From positions 62,001 through 126,000 of the forward strand of contig NZ_UIHC01000002.1 in assembly GCF_900499075.1 (NCBI RefSeq): a stretch of DNA of 64,000 nt, given 5' to 3'. The position numbers and the translations under genes are program-made. Under the pieces are notes generated by a model. The model searched no databases and had not been told where the DNA came from. It worked only from the letters and a program-made list of their open reading frames with translations. Position 1 is the first letter of the stretch. Every line of letters begins with the position of its first letter. Positions 1-8,015 of the stretch are shown one piece after another. The DNA comes from Roseinatronobacter ekhonensis. GTDB taxonomy: Bacteria > Pseudomonadota > Alphaproteobacteria > Rhodobacterales > Rhodobacteraceae.

Positions 1-465
1 CCCGACAAAACCGATCATCTCGCCATTGCGCCAGAAAGGCGCGGCCATCAGCGCGGATATATCCTGCTCGTCCAGAATCTGGCGCAGTTCGGAATTGGGC
101 AGGATCGTGGTCACATCGTTGATCTGGATTGACCCATATTCGCGGAACCTGTCCCAGAACACGGCCCCGATGTGATAGGGCACATGCTGAAGTTCTGGCT
201 TCATTGCGACAATGCCGGGGGCACACCACTCATGCGTATTGCGAATAAAGACGGTATCGACAATCTCGAACACATAGGCGCGGCACGTGCCCATGGCGCT
301 TCCGACCGCGCCCAGAACCGCATCGAGCGTGCTGTCGCTTTCCAAAGGCGCGCAGCGTTGCAGATCGCGCGCCGCCTGAGCAAACACCCGCGTCAGCGCC
401 GCCGTCCCCTTGTCCGTGCGGACCGGGGCGGCGTGTGTTCCATACGGCAGCTCTGTAGAGGTCAT
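1..465 (-). CDS. GAF-domain signalling protein, N-terminal part (runs off window)
   Basis: The frame is open from an ATG at 465 to the window edge, giving 155 residues without a stop. The translation looks like an N-terminal GAF sensor domain: a helix around residues 22-45, then the strand segment CRAYVFEIVDT, then IRNTHEWCAPGI and, near the edge, LMAAPFWRNGEMIGFVG. The HEWCAPGI and 'apf..nGemiGf.G' elements are typical of GAF domains that precede histidine kinase, GGDEF or EAL modules. The output domain lies outside the window, so the activity cannot be named. The gene is divergent from map, with about 170 bases between them. Seen: the ORF and GAF-like motifs. Inferred: a signalling role. 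Confidence 0.7.
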   Translation of the reverse strand, partial: MTSTELPYGTHAAPVRTDKGTAALTRVFAQAARDLQRCAPLESDSTLDAVLGAVGSAMGTCRAYVFEIVDTVFIRNTHEWCAPGIVAMKPELQHVPYHIGAVFWDRFREYGSIQINDVTTILPNSELRQILDEQDISALMAAPFWRNGEMIGFVG

Positions 466-637
466 GACGCGCGGGTGCCCTGCAAGAAAACAAGCTAAGG
501 TTCTGGCCAGATTAGTGACTCTGCGGCCATCTGTCACGCAATCTGCTTACAATTGGGCCAATTTCAAAGACCCATGACTGGCGTTTATGGCAAACACGCA
601 CTAGGTTCGCCGCGATATCGCAACAGCGGAGGCAGCC

Positions 638-1510
638 TTGGGCGACATTTTTCACGGCGCAACCACCCGAGAGGGAATCCGTCTGCACACGCGCGAGGGA
701 TTCGCGGGAATGCACAAGGCCGGAAAACTCGCGGCGGAAATACTTGACGAGGTTGCCGAGCATGTATTCCCGGGTCAGACCACTGCTGCGCTGGACCGGC
801 TGATAACCGAATGGGTGGCGGCTGCGGGCGCGACCTCTGCGACCATCGGCTATCGCGGGTACGAGCATGCAAGCTGCATTTCCGTCAACCATGTCGTGTG
901 CCATGGCATTCCCGGCGCGGGTATCCCGCTGGGCAAGGACGAAACCATCTCGCGCGATCTGGAAAAGCGTCGCGCCGATGATGTGCTGCGCGATGGCGAT
1001 ATCCTGAATATTGATATGACGGTCGTGGTCGATGGCTGGTTTGGCGACACCTCGCGCATGTATGTCGCGGGCAAGCCCAAGCCCCGCGCTGAAAAGCTTA
1101 TTCAGGTCACATATGACGCGCTGATGATGGGCATAGAAGCGGTCCGCCCCGGCAACACGTTTGGCGATATCGGCTATGCCATTCAAAGCTATGTCGAAAG
1201 CCAGCGCATGTCGGTTGTGCGCGACTTTTGCGGCCACGGGCTGGGGCAGGTATTTCACGCGCCGCCCAATGTGCTGCATTACGGGCGCGCGGGGCGCGGC
1301 CCTACGCTGGAACCGGGCATGTTCTTTACCATCGAACCGATGGTCAACCTTGGCAAGCCCGACACGCGCGTTCTGTCGGATGACTGGACGGCGGTCACGC
1401 GCGACAAGTCACTGTCGGCACAGTTCGAGCATTCCATCGGGGTGACGGAAACGGGGTATGAGTTGTTCACGCAATCCCCTGCGGGCCGGTTTCATCCAAC
1501 ATTCGGCTGA
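638..1510 (+). CDS. map: Type I methionine aminopeptidase
   Basis: Removes the initiator methionine from nascent proteins in the cytoplasm. The five metal ligands of the family are visible: D126 (NIDMTV), D137 (FGDTSRMY), H200 (CGHGLGQ), E233 (FTIEPMV) and E264 (QFEHS). The start is a TTG at 638, chosen because GGAGG lies at 628-632 and the protein then begins at the usual family N-terminus. At 290 residues it is slightly longer than the roughly 265 of most type I enzymes. The extra length is mostly a charged stretch at about residues 98-118, between VVCHGIPG and the DGDILNID strand. The 3' end overlaps the convergent BrkB-family gene by 44 bases. Confidence 0.96.
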   Translation: MGDIFHGATTREGIRLHTREGFAGMHKAGKLAAEILDEVAEHVFPGQTTAALDRLITEWVAAAGATSATIGYRGYEHASCISVNHVVCHGIPGAGIPLGKDETISRDLEKRRADDVLRDGDILNIDMTVVVDGWFGDTSRMYVAGKPKPRAEKLIQVTYDALMMGIEAVRPGNTFGDIGYAIQSYVESQRMSVVRDFCGHGLGQVFHAPPNVLHYGRAGRGPTLEPGMFFTIEPMVNLGKPDTRVLSDDWTAVTRDKSLSAQFEHSIGVTETGYELFTQSPAGRFHPTFG

Positions 1511-2324
1511 CGCGGTCCGCGTCCAGCAGCGCGTTCACCACGCCCCCAAGCAAAACGACATAGGCTGACAGGTAAAACCATGTCAGCAATGCAACGACTG
1601 CCCCGATAGAGCCATACACCTCATTATAGTTGCCGAAATTCCCGATATAGAAGGAAAACCCCGCAGAGGCCGCGATCCACAACACAAGTGCTGTCAGCAA
1701 ACCCGGCCAAAGTGCCTTGGCCGGTCGGTTAGGGCCGATGCGGTAGAATACCCACAGCCACAGCGCGATAATGCCCAAGGCAATCGCCCATCGCGCCAGC
1801 AGTGCCAGCCAGCCGGTCACCCCGCCCAGCGGAAAGAAGGTCAGAACCACCGGCACCACCAACACTGCCAGAAGCGCGATTACGCCGACTACGATCATGC
1901 CCAGTGTGATGACCAAAACGGCTATGGCTTGGGCCAGCCCTGCGCGTTTTTGCCCGCCATACACGGTGTTCAGCCCCTTGAGCAGGGCATCCACCCCGCG
2001 ACGGGCCAGAAACAGCGCGACGAATGTAGAGGCAATACTGGCCAGTCCAAGCGTGCCATCGCCCGACCAGACCAGCCGCGTGACCTGATTGGTCAACAGC
2101 GTGTGAGCAGCGGGGGGCATGAGATCGGACAACAGCGCCATCTGGTCCTGAATAACCAGCGGATCGGCAAAAAAGCCGAAGATGGCAATCAGCGCCGCGA
2201 GGCCGGGGAAAATGGCCAGAAGTGCGAAAAAGGCAACGCCCGCAGCGATCAGCCCGATATTGCGCTGATCGATGACTTTATACAGGTGCCATAAAAACCG
2301 GGTGGTGTTGCCTGCGAAGGTCAA
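1467..2324 (-). CDS. YihY/BrkB-family inner-membrane protein
   Basis: A polytopic membrane protein of the YihY/UPF0761 (formerly BrkB) family, whose biochemical function is not settled. Family hallmarks are visible: LIAAGVAFFALLAIFPGLAA near residues 23-42, a FGNYNEVYGSIGAVVALL segment before the last helices, and about six hydrophobic spans. The frame is open further upstream to 2402, but that would run 80 bases into the H-NS gene. A TTG at 2324 overlaps the H-NS stop and keeps the usual family N-terminus (FLWHLYK), so translational coupling is likely. No ATG is available before residue 60, so the exact start is uncertain. The 3' end overlaps map convergently. Confidence 0.88.
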   Translation of the reverse strand: MTFAGNTTRFLWHLYKVIDQRNIGLIAAGVAFFALLAIFPGLAALIAIFGFFADPLVIQDQMALLSDLMPPAAHTLLTNQVTRLVWSGDGTLGLASIASTFVALFLARRGVDALLKGLNTVYGGQKRAGLAQAIAVLVITLGMIVVGVIALLAVLVVPVVLTFFPLGGVTGWLALLARWAIALGIIALWLWVFYRIGPNRPAKALWPGLLTALVLWIAASAGFSFYIGNFGNYNEVYGSIGAVVALLTWFYLSAYVVLLGGVVNALLDADRVSRMLDETGPQGIA

Positions 2325-2632
2325 ATGACCAGATCGTCGAGGGTTTTTCCCGCGTCCAGCGCGTTGATAACCCAATGGGGTTTGCGCCCGCGACCGGTCC
2401 ACGTCTGGGTGGGATCTTCAGGGTTGGCATATTTCGGGGCAACCTTGGCGCGCGGTTTGGTCACGCCCATTTGCATGATTTGTGCCAATGTAAACCCGCG
2501 TTCGCGCAAGACGGCTTCTGCCTCTGCGGCGGCGGCTTTCATTTCACGCTCTTCAAAACTATCTATCGCTTTCGCGACATCCTTTTGAAGTTTCTTGAGT
2601 TCGGCTAGCGAGAGAGTATCAAGGTCGATCAT
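2321..2632 (-). CDS. H-NS family nucleoid protein (HvrA/Spb type)
   Basis: A small DNA-binding protein of the H-NS family, 103 residues from the chosen ATG. The N-terminal third (residues 6-45) is a charged helix expected to oligomerise. Residues 68-87 carry the conserved DNA-contact motif, YANPEDPTQTW followed by TGRGRKPHW, which binds the AT-rich minor groove. In Rhodobacter, related proteins (HvrA, Spb) modulate photosynthesis and nitrogen-fixation genes. Two in-frame ATGs exist at 2644 and 2632. The second is preferred because AGGATGG sits at a normal distance upstream, while for the first AGG directly abuts the ATG. The gap of about 70 bases after the ornithine cyclodeaminase-family gene suggests its own promoter. 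Confidence 0.9.
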   Translation of the reverse strand: MIDLDTLSLAELKKLQKDVAKAIDSFEEREMKAAAAEAEAVLRERGFTLAQIMQMGVTKPRAKVAPKYANPEDPTQTWTGRGRKPHWVINALDAGKTLDDLVI

Positions 2633-2701
2633 CGTTTGGTCCATCCTAATGTGCTTTATGCCTTTGCGCCGAATTCTACACATTTGCAAGGAAAATCACA
2701 A

Positions 2702-3622
2702 TCAACCGATCTTATACAGCTTTTCCAAAATATAGGCTGCGGTCATCAAATCCAGATGTGCGCCACCACCATTTTTACAAACTGTGATTGTATCATCTGA
2801 TTTGCGTGCAAACTCTCCGCGCGCGATGCCATAAAAATCGGATTGAATATCCGCGCGGGTGATAACGCCCTGTGCCAAGGGTATTTTCATCTCTCCGATA
2901 TGGTCGAGCGTGGTATCGACATTGTCCACGAACAACGCCGCGCGGCGCAACGCGGTGTCATCAGCTTCGCGCATGTCCGAGCGAAATGCACCGATCAGGT
3001 CGATATGCTGGCCCGCGCGCAGCCATTCGCCACGCAATATGGGCTGCTTGCTCATCGTGGCGGTGCAGATGATGTCGGCCTGCGTGACGGCGGCTTGCAG
3101 GTCATCGCTGGCCGTGCAGCGGGGCAGGGCGCGCGCCATGGCCTGTGCGGCCTCTGGGCTGCGGTTCCAGACGGTGAATTCCGCATCGGGAAACAGCGCC
3201 GAATAGGCCGCGTGCATGGATTTTGAAACAGCCCCCGCGCCTACAAGTGTTATCTTTTGACTGTCGGGCCGCGCGAGTTTGCTGGCGGCGAACAGACTGT
3301 CGCCTGCGGTTTTCCATTTGGTAACAAGGTGGAAATCCACCATCGCGGCCAATTCGCCGGTTGTGTCGGAAAACAGTGCCACGGCTCCATTTACATTGGG
3401 CAGGCCTTGCGCCGAATTGTCGGGATAGATTGTTGCGGTTTTGACCAGCGACCCCAATCCGTCCACCCATGCGGCGCGCGACAACAGCGTGTCGGTCCCG
3501 CGATACAGGAAACTGTCTGCTATTTCTGCCTTGGGACGCCGGTGGCCCGATTCAAACGCGGCGATCAATTCCAACCAGTCAAGCTGCGGTTCAATATCCG
3601 CGCTAATTATTGTTGGTGTCAT
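2702..3622 (-). CDS. Ornithine cyclodeaminase / mu-crystallin family protein
   Basis: An NAD(P)-dependent enzyme of the ornithine cyclodeaminase/mu-crystallin family, 306 residues, near the usual length. A Rossmann dinucleotide loop is at residues 128-134 (GAGAVSK) and the family segment KTATIYPDN is at 61-69. The family includes ornithine cyclodeaminases, alanine dehydrogenases, ketimine reductases and iminosuccinate reductase. No beta-hydroxyaspartate-cycle or opine genes flank it, so the substrate cannot be assigned. Its start overlaps the HAD gene stop (ATGA), placing it in a run AEC transporter, fghA, HAD, this gene. Confidence 0.85.
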   Translation of the reverse strand: MTPTIISADIEPQLDWLELIAAFESGHRRPKAEIADSFLYRGTDTLLSRAAWVDGLGSLVKTATIYPDNSAQGLPNVNGAVALFSDTTGELAAMVDFHLVTKWKTAGDSLFAASKLARPDSQKITLVGAGAVSKSMHAAYSALFPDAEFTVWNRSPEAAQAMARALPRCTASDDLQAAVTQADIICTATMSKQPILRGEWLRAGQHIDLIGAFRSDMREADDTALRRAALFVDNVDTTLDHIGEMKIPLAQGVITRADIQSDFYGIARGEFARKSDDTITVCKNGGGAHLDLMTAAYILEKLYKIG

Positions 3623-4239
3623 GTTGGAACCTGCGGTTGAATTCCGTGGCGTTTCAGGTCAGCCAACAAGGCGTCGGGGTGTTCAAACACATGCCCGGCC
3701 CAGCCGCGCTCTCTGGCGGCGGCGATATTCTCGGGCTTATCATCAATGAAGAACAAATGCTCCGGCGCCACACCACTTTTACGTTCAAGTATGGCATATA
3801 TTTCAGCTTCCGGTTTCAAAACGCCCAAATGGCCGGAAATATATTTCTGGTCGAATTCAGTCAAAAAGGAATGGGTGTTGCAGGCGATATCAAACGTTTC
3901 GCGCCCGAAATTCGACAGCGCGAACACAGGCATTCCTTGGCGGCGCAAGGCCCGCAGTAACGTGACATTTTCAGTGATAACAGGCGCGAACATCTGCGAC
4001 CAGCCGTCCTGCCAGAGCATGATTTCCGTCGACCATTCAGGATGCATGCGCGCCAGTTCCTGCACGCTTTGTGCAAATGGTGCCCCGCGGTCGACGCGCA
4101 GGTTCATCCCTTCCAGATCAACCTCTGCGAACAGGCGCTTGCGCCGCTCCGCGCCGATCTGGCTGTCGAAATACGCCTCTGGCTGCCAGCCCACGAGCAC
4201 ATTGCCGATGTCGAAGACGACCGCCTGAATACCGCTCAT
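3619..4239 (-). CDS. HAD-superfamily hydrolase (YihX-like phosphatase)
   Basis: A HAD-IA fold phosphohydrolase of 206 residues. All four motifs are present: nucleophile D10 in VFDIGNVLV, S109 in ALSNFG, K142 in LKPEAEIY, and the acidic pair D166-D167 in FIDDKPEN. Motif I reads DxGN rather than DxDGT, so the usual acid/base Asp two residues after the nucleophile is replaced. This is the pattern of YihX-type sugar-phosphate phosphatases and epoxide-hydrolase N-terminal domains. The start overlaps the stop of fghA by four bases, so the two are co-translated. The substrate is unknown; a small sugar phosphate is a family-based guess. Confidence 0.9.
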   Translation of the reverse strand: MSGIQAVVFDIGNVLVGWQPEAYFDSQIGAERRKRLFAEVDLEGMNLRVDRGAPFAQSVQELARMHPEWSTEIMLWQDGWSQMFAPVITENVTLLRALRRQGMPVFALSNFGRETFDIACNTHSFLTEFDQKYISGHLGVLKPEAEIYAILERKSGVAPEHLFFIDDKPENIAAARERGWAGHVFEHPDALLADLKRHGIQPQVPT

Positions 4240-5066
4240 CGTGACAGCGCCTGTGCGTGAAAGGCGACATGGTCGCCTGCGAAGGTCGAGATAAAGAAAT
4301 AGCTGTGATCATAGCCTTTTTGCATGCGCAACAGGCCCGGCTGGCGGGTGGCGGCCATCGCATGCGCCAAGGCCTCTGGCCGCAGCAGGTCCAGAAACTG
4401 GTCGGCACTGCCCTGGTCGATGAGCATCTCGCCGTCAAAGCCGCCGGTTTGTAGCAAAAGCGTGGCGTCATGCGCGCGCCATGTGCTTTCATCCGGCCCC
4501 AGATACGCGGTGAACTGCTTGCGTCCCCAGTCGCTGGCGGTCGGGTTCGTGATGGGCGAAAACGCAGAGACCGACGCAAAGCGGTCCTGCAACCCCATAG
4601 CCATGGTCAGCGCGCCATGCCCGCCCATGGAATGTCCGGTAATGGCCTGACGGTCCTCTTCCAATGCGAAATTGGCGAAAAGCACGCGCGGCAGGTCATC
4701 CGCGATATAGTCCCACATGCGGAAATGCGGCGCCCAGGGGGCTTGGGTGGCGTTCACATAGAACCCGGCCCCTTGCCCCAGATCATAGGCGGGATCATCC
4801 GCGACACCGTCACCGCGCGGGCTGGTATCGGGGAAAACGACGGCCAGACCATGCGCGGCGGCATGGGCCTGAAGCCCTGCCTTCGTCATCGCGTTTTCAT
4901 GCGTGCAGGTCAGCCCCGACAGATACCATAGCAGCGGCACGGGGTGCAAAGCGGCCTCTGCCGGCAGGAACAAGCCAAAGGTCATATCGCAGCCGGTGGC
5001 CTTGGACGGGTGGCGATACACGCCCTGCACACCACCGAAGCAGCGGTTTTCCGAAATCGTTTCCAT
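4236..5066 (-). CDS. fghA: S-formylglutathione hydrolase
   Basis: Hydrolyses S-formylglutathione to formate and glutathione, the second step of glutathione-dependent formaldehyde detoxification in the cytoplasm. The alpha/beta-hydrolase triad is visible as S146 (GHSMGGHGA), D222 (QGSADQF) and H254 (YDHSYFF). LSGLTCTHEN (residues 49-58) is a hallmark of the esterase-D family. Length is 276 residues from the ATG at 5066; the open frame upstream to 5351 is unlike the family and overlaps the AEC gene. No glutathione-dependent formaldehyde dehydrogenase gene lies beside it. The stop overlaps the start of the HAD gene. Confidence 0.95.
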   Translation of the reverse strand: METISENRCFGGVQGVYRHPSKATGCDMTFGLFLPAEAALHPVPLLWYLSGLTCTHENAMTKAGLQAHAAAHGLAVVFPDTSPRGDGVADDPAYDLGQGAGFYVNATQAPWAPHFRMWDYIADDLPRVLFANFALEEDRQAITGHSMGGHGALTMAMGLQDRFASVSAFSPITNPTASDWGRKQFTAYLGPDESTWRAHDATLLLQTGGFDGEMLIDQGSADQFLDLLRPEALAHAMAATRQPGLLRMQKGYDHSYFFISTFAGDHVAFHAQALSR

Positions 5067-5098
5067 GTCGTTTTCCCATTGGTTTGGGCAACAACCTG

Positions 5099-6028
5099 TC
5101 AGAAGCCGCTGACCCATGCAACGACCAGCGGAATGGTCGCCATGCTGACAAGCGTGGACACAAGGATCGTGGCCGAAACCCGCACCGGCCCCGCGTTGAA
5201 ATGCTGCGCCAGAATGAACACGTTGCCCGCCACGGGAAGGGCGGCACCCGCAATCAGGACCGCGCTTGCCTGCGGGTCCAGACGGAACACGACCAGCGCG
5301 AAAAGGGCCACCACCGCCGGGTGCAAGCCCAGCTTCACGAAGGTCAGCCATGACACGATGCCAAGCCGTTCCACCCGCTTGTCGGCCAGTGATGCCCCGA
5401 TCGCAAACAGCGCGCCCGGCGTGGCCGCCGCGCCCAGCAGCGTCAGCGTGTCATTGACCGGCGCGGGCAATGCGATGCCGGTTGATGCCCAAGTCAGCCC
5501 CAGCACCATCGCGGCCACCATCGGGTTGCGCGCCACCGCGCCGAGCAGCTTGAGCGGCAAAGCGCGGTCAATCTGGCCCTGCCGCGCAAGGGTTATCATC
5601 ATGGTGAACAGCGACGAGAACACCACAAGGTCCACCGACAGGATGATCAGCATGTAGGGCACGGATTGCGGCCCCAACAGCAGCGCCAGCATGGGCAACC
5701 CCATGAAACCGGTGTTGCCGATGATCGCGCATTGCGCCTCGATCGTGGCCGCTGACAAAGTCGCGCGGCGCAAGAAGGCGATGACCATAACCGCAAGATA
5801 GACGGTCAAACAGGCCAGCAAATAGGCCGCGATCACGCGCGGCTGCCAGATTTCGTCCAGCCCAAGATTGGCGGAAAACCCGAACAACAGGGCCGAAAGG
5901 GCAAAGTAGAACACGAATTTGGTCAGATAGGCCGTCGCCTCTGGCGGAAACACACCAAACCGTGCGGCCCCAAGGCCCAAGCCGATCAAGGCAAAGAACG
6001 GCAAGGTTTCCAGAAAGATCGTCAACAT
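5099..6028 (-). CDS. AEC (auxin efflux carrier) family transporter
   Basis: An inner-membrane carrier of the auxin efflux carrier family, 309 residues with about ten hydrophobic segments. The N-terminal half ends in IIGNTGFMGLPMLALLLG (near residue 101) and the C-terminal half contains AGAALPVAGNVFILAQHF. These are the two pseudo-symmetric crossover segments of the AEC fold. Bacterial members are mostly uncharacterised or export/import organic acids such as malate. It is first in the minus-strand run leading to fghA and is divergent from the TetR gene at 6127. That arrangement suggests the TetR protein may control it. Confidence 0.92.
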   Translation of the reverse strand: MLTIFLETLPFFALIGLGLGAARFGVFPPEATAYLTKFVFYFALSALLFGFSANLGLDEIWQPRVIAAYLLACLTVYLAVMVIAFLRRATLSAATIEAQCAIIGNTGFMGLPMLALLLGPQSVPYMLIILSVDLVVFSSLFTMMITLARQGQIDRALPLKLLGAVARNPMVAAMVLGLTWASTGIALPAPVNDTLTLLGAAATPGALFAIGASLADKRVERLGIVSWLTFVKLGLHPAVVALFALVVFRLDPQASAVLIAGAALPVAGNVFILAQHFNAGPVRVSATILVSTLVSMATIPLVVAWVSGF

Positions 6029-6126
6029 ATTCTGAACCTGTTAACATGATGCTCCCACACCCGCTAGCGGAACCGCTTTCCTTGACGGGCGCAAGTGCCT
6101 ATCTGTGGCATTGGGCAGGAGCAGGC
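6029..6126. promoter_or_regulatory. Divergent promoter region between AEC and TetR genes
   Basis: About 100 bases separate the starts of the AEC transporter and the TetR-type regulator. Divergent regulator/transporter pairs commonly share an operator here. I do not see a clear long palindrome, so no operator is proposed. AGGAG at about 6117-6121 serves as the ribosome site of the TetR gene. Confidence 0.4.
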
Positions 6127-6744
6127 ATGACCGATACAGATTTCACAATCCCGCAGGGGCGCAAGGTTGCGCAGGTTCTGGACGGTGCGCGCGCGGTGTT
6201 CGTGCTGCACGGCTACGAGCGTGCGAGTATGGATGAAATCGCGCGTGCGGCAGGCGTATCGAAGGCAACCGTTTACAGCTATTTCGCGGATAAACGCGAG
6301 TTGTTCAGCGCAATGTATCGCGCCGAAATGTTGCGGCTGGCTGATTCGGCGGTGGAACTGACCGACACGCATCTACCCCCCGAACATGCCCTGCGCGAAG
6401 CCGGGCGGCGGATGCTGGAGTATCTGACCTCGGATTTCGCGCTGGCGATGTACCGGATCTGCGTGGCCGAAACCCCGCGCTTTCCCGAAATCGGGCGCGC
6501 TTTCTACGAAGGTGGGCCGGAAATGGGCCGCGAGTGCTTTGGTGCGTACCTGCGTGACGCAGACGCGCGCGGGGTGTTGCAGGTGGATGATATGAACCTT
6601 GCCGCCGACCAGTTTTTCCAGCTTTGCCAGACCACGATCTGCGACCGGATGATCTGCGGTGTGCAGTGCAAATTCACCAATGCAGAGATTGAGCGCGTGC
6701 TCGATGGCGCGGTCGCGACGTTCCTGGCGCGCTACGGGGTGTAG
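6127..6744 (+). CDS. TetR/AcrR family transcriptional regulator
   Basis: A 205-residue TetR-type repressor. The N-terminal helix-turn-helix is clear at residues 34-60 (SMDEIARAAGVSKATVYSYF, then ADKRELF). The remainder is the helical ligand and dimer domain, with EALREAGRRMLEYLT-like and ICVAETPRFPEIG segments as in AcrR-type proteins. The ATG at 6127 is preceded by AGGAG; the longer frame back to 5962 has no family similarity. It is divergent from the AEC transporter, its likely target. The last 13 bases overlap the convergent GDPD gene. Confidence 0.92.
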   Translation: MTDTDFTIPQGRKVAQVLDGARAVFVLHGYERASMDEIARAAGVSKATVYSYFADKRELFSAMYRAEMLRLADSAVELTDTHLPPEHALREAGRRMLEYLTSDFALAMYRICVAETPRFPEIGRAFYEGGPEMGRECFGAYLRDADARGVLQVDDMNLAADQFFQLCQTTICDRMICGVQCKFTNAEIERVLDGAVATFLARYGV

Positions 6745-7487
6745 CCCTCGAACGTGATATTGTCGGCGATCCGCCGCGCTTGAACTTCCTGTTCGGCGCT
6801 TTTGACGGTCCAGCACAGGATGGGCGCGCCCTGCGCTTTCAACGCGGCGACCGATGCCGTGGCCAGATCACGTCGATCATGCGAGATGAAGCTTGCGCCG
6901 GTCGGGCCGAAGGCGTCGAGCGCTGCAAGCTCTTGCAACCGTTCGCCGGGTATGCCCGGCCAATCCTCTGGCGTGAAGGCACATGTCACCAGCCCGCGCG
7001 GCACATCGGGCGCAAGCCGTGCCATTTCCGCCATGCTGTGCGGGTTAAAGGACATGACCGCGACCGGGCCGGAATAGTCTTGCAGCGCAGCGGCGGTATC
7101 GGCTTCCAGCCGCCCGTCGACCGGGCCAAGCGCGCCGCTTTGATCCTTGATTTCGATCAGAAGGGGAACCCGGCCGCCAATCAATGCCAGCACCTCGCGC
7201 AGGGTGGGGATGCGTTCGGATGTGCCGCGCAGTCGCAGCCGTGTCAGCTCGCGCGCGCGGCGGGCCGACACTGCACCCTTGGCTCGCGTCAGCCGGTTCA
7301 GTTGCGCGTCATGGAACACCATCGCCACGCCATCGGCGCTGGCTTGCAGGTCGATCTCTATGCCGTAGCCCGCCGCCATTGCCGCCGCGATCGCCGCGCG
7401 CGAGTTTTCTGGCCCCGCGCCCCCGTGCAAGGCGCGATGCGCGAGGGGGCGGGTCAGAAATTCCGGTGGCAGGTCAGGCAATCTCAA
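6732..7487 (-). CDS. Glycerophosphodiester phosphodiesterase family protein
   Basis: Hydrolyses glycerophosphodiesters to glycerol-3-phosphate and an alcohol. Family residues are present in order: H17-R18 (AHRAL), E27-N28 (PENSRAA), E44 and D46 (GIEIDLQ), H59-D60 (VFHDAQLNR), and later LLIEIKDQ. Length is 251 residues with no signal peptide, so it is probably cytoplasmic. The start lies inside the last 14 bases of the RidA-family gene, so the pair is probably one transcript. Confidence 0.93.
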   Translation of the reverse strand: MRLPDLPPEFLTRPLAHRALHGGAGPENSRAAIAAAMAAGYGIEIDLQASADGVAMVFHDAQLNRLTRAKGAVSARRARELTRLRLRGTSERIPTLREVLALIGGRVPLLIEIKDQSGALGPVDGRLEADTAAALQDYSGPVAVMSFNPHSMAEMARLAPDVPRGLVTCAFTPEDWPGIPGERLQELAALDAFGPTGASFISHDRRDLATASVAALKAQGAPILCWTVKSAEQEVQARRIADNITFEGYTP

Positions 7488-7938
7488 AAATGCCCTCTAT
7501 TTCGACAGCCACGCCCAAGGGCAGGCTGGGTGCGCCCACGGCGGCGCGGGCGTGCCGCCCGGCTTCGCCAAAGACCGCAACCATCAGGTCGGAACAACCG
7601 TTTACGACCTTGGGCTGGTCGGTGAAATCGGCGGTGCAATTCAGAAAGCCGGTCAGCTTGACCACGCGTTTCACGCGGGTCAGATCGCCCCCGCAAGCCG
7701 CGCGCAGTTGCGAGATCAGCGCAAGGCCGCAGGCCCGCGCAGCCGCGACCCCGTCCTTGACCGAAGTGTCATCGCCCAGCGTGCCGCAGATCAGCCCGTC
7801 CGGCCCGTTCGAGATTTGGCCAGAGATGAACACCAACGACCCGCTTTGCACGAACGGCACATAGTTGGCCGCGGGCGCGGGTGCGTCGGGCAGGGTCAGG
7901 CCAAGCTCGGCGATGCGGGATTCGATTGCATTGGACAT
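7474..7938 (-). CDS. RidA/YjgF/YER057c/UK114 family protein
   Basis: A 154-residue member of the RidA (YjgF) superfamily, whose best-known members hydrolyse reactive enamine/imine intermediates from PLP enzymes. The N-terminal FVQSGSLVFISGQ and C-terminal GVAVEIEGIFEIA segments match the family. The length and the internal TGFLNCTADFTDQPKVVNG loop resemble the longer subfamily rather than the 128-residue archetype RidA. The arginine that binds the carboxylate in archetype RidA is not obvious near the C-terminus, so deaminase activity is not assured. It overlaps the downstream GDPD gene. Confidence 0.9.
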   Translation of the reverse strand: MSNAIESRIAELGLTLPDAPAPAANYVPFVQSGSLVFISGQISNGPDGLICGTLGDDTSVKDGVAAARACGLALISQLRAACGGDLTRVKRVVKLTGFLNCTADFTDQPKVVNGCSDLMVAVFGEAGRHARAAVGAPSLPLGVAVEIEGIFEIA

Positions 7939-8015
7939 TGGGGAACCTTTGGATTGTTAGGTGTCGGAACTATGCCCGATTGGCGCGAATGTGAAAGAGG
8001 GAATCCCGCCGCCAC

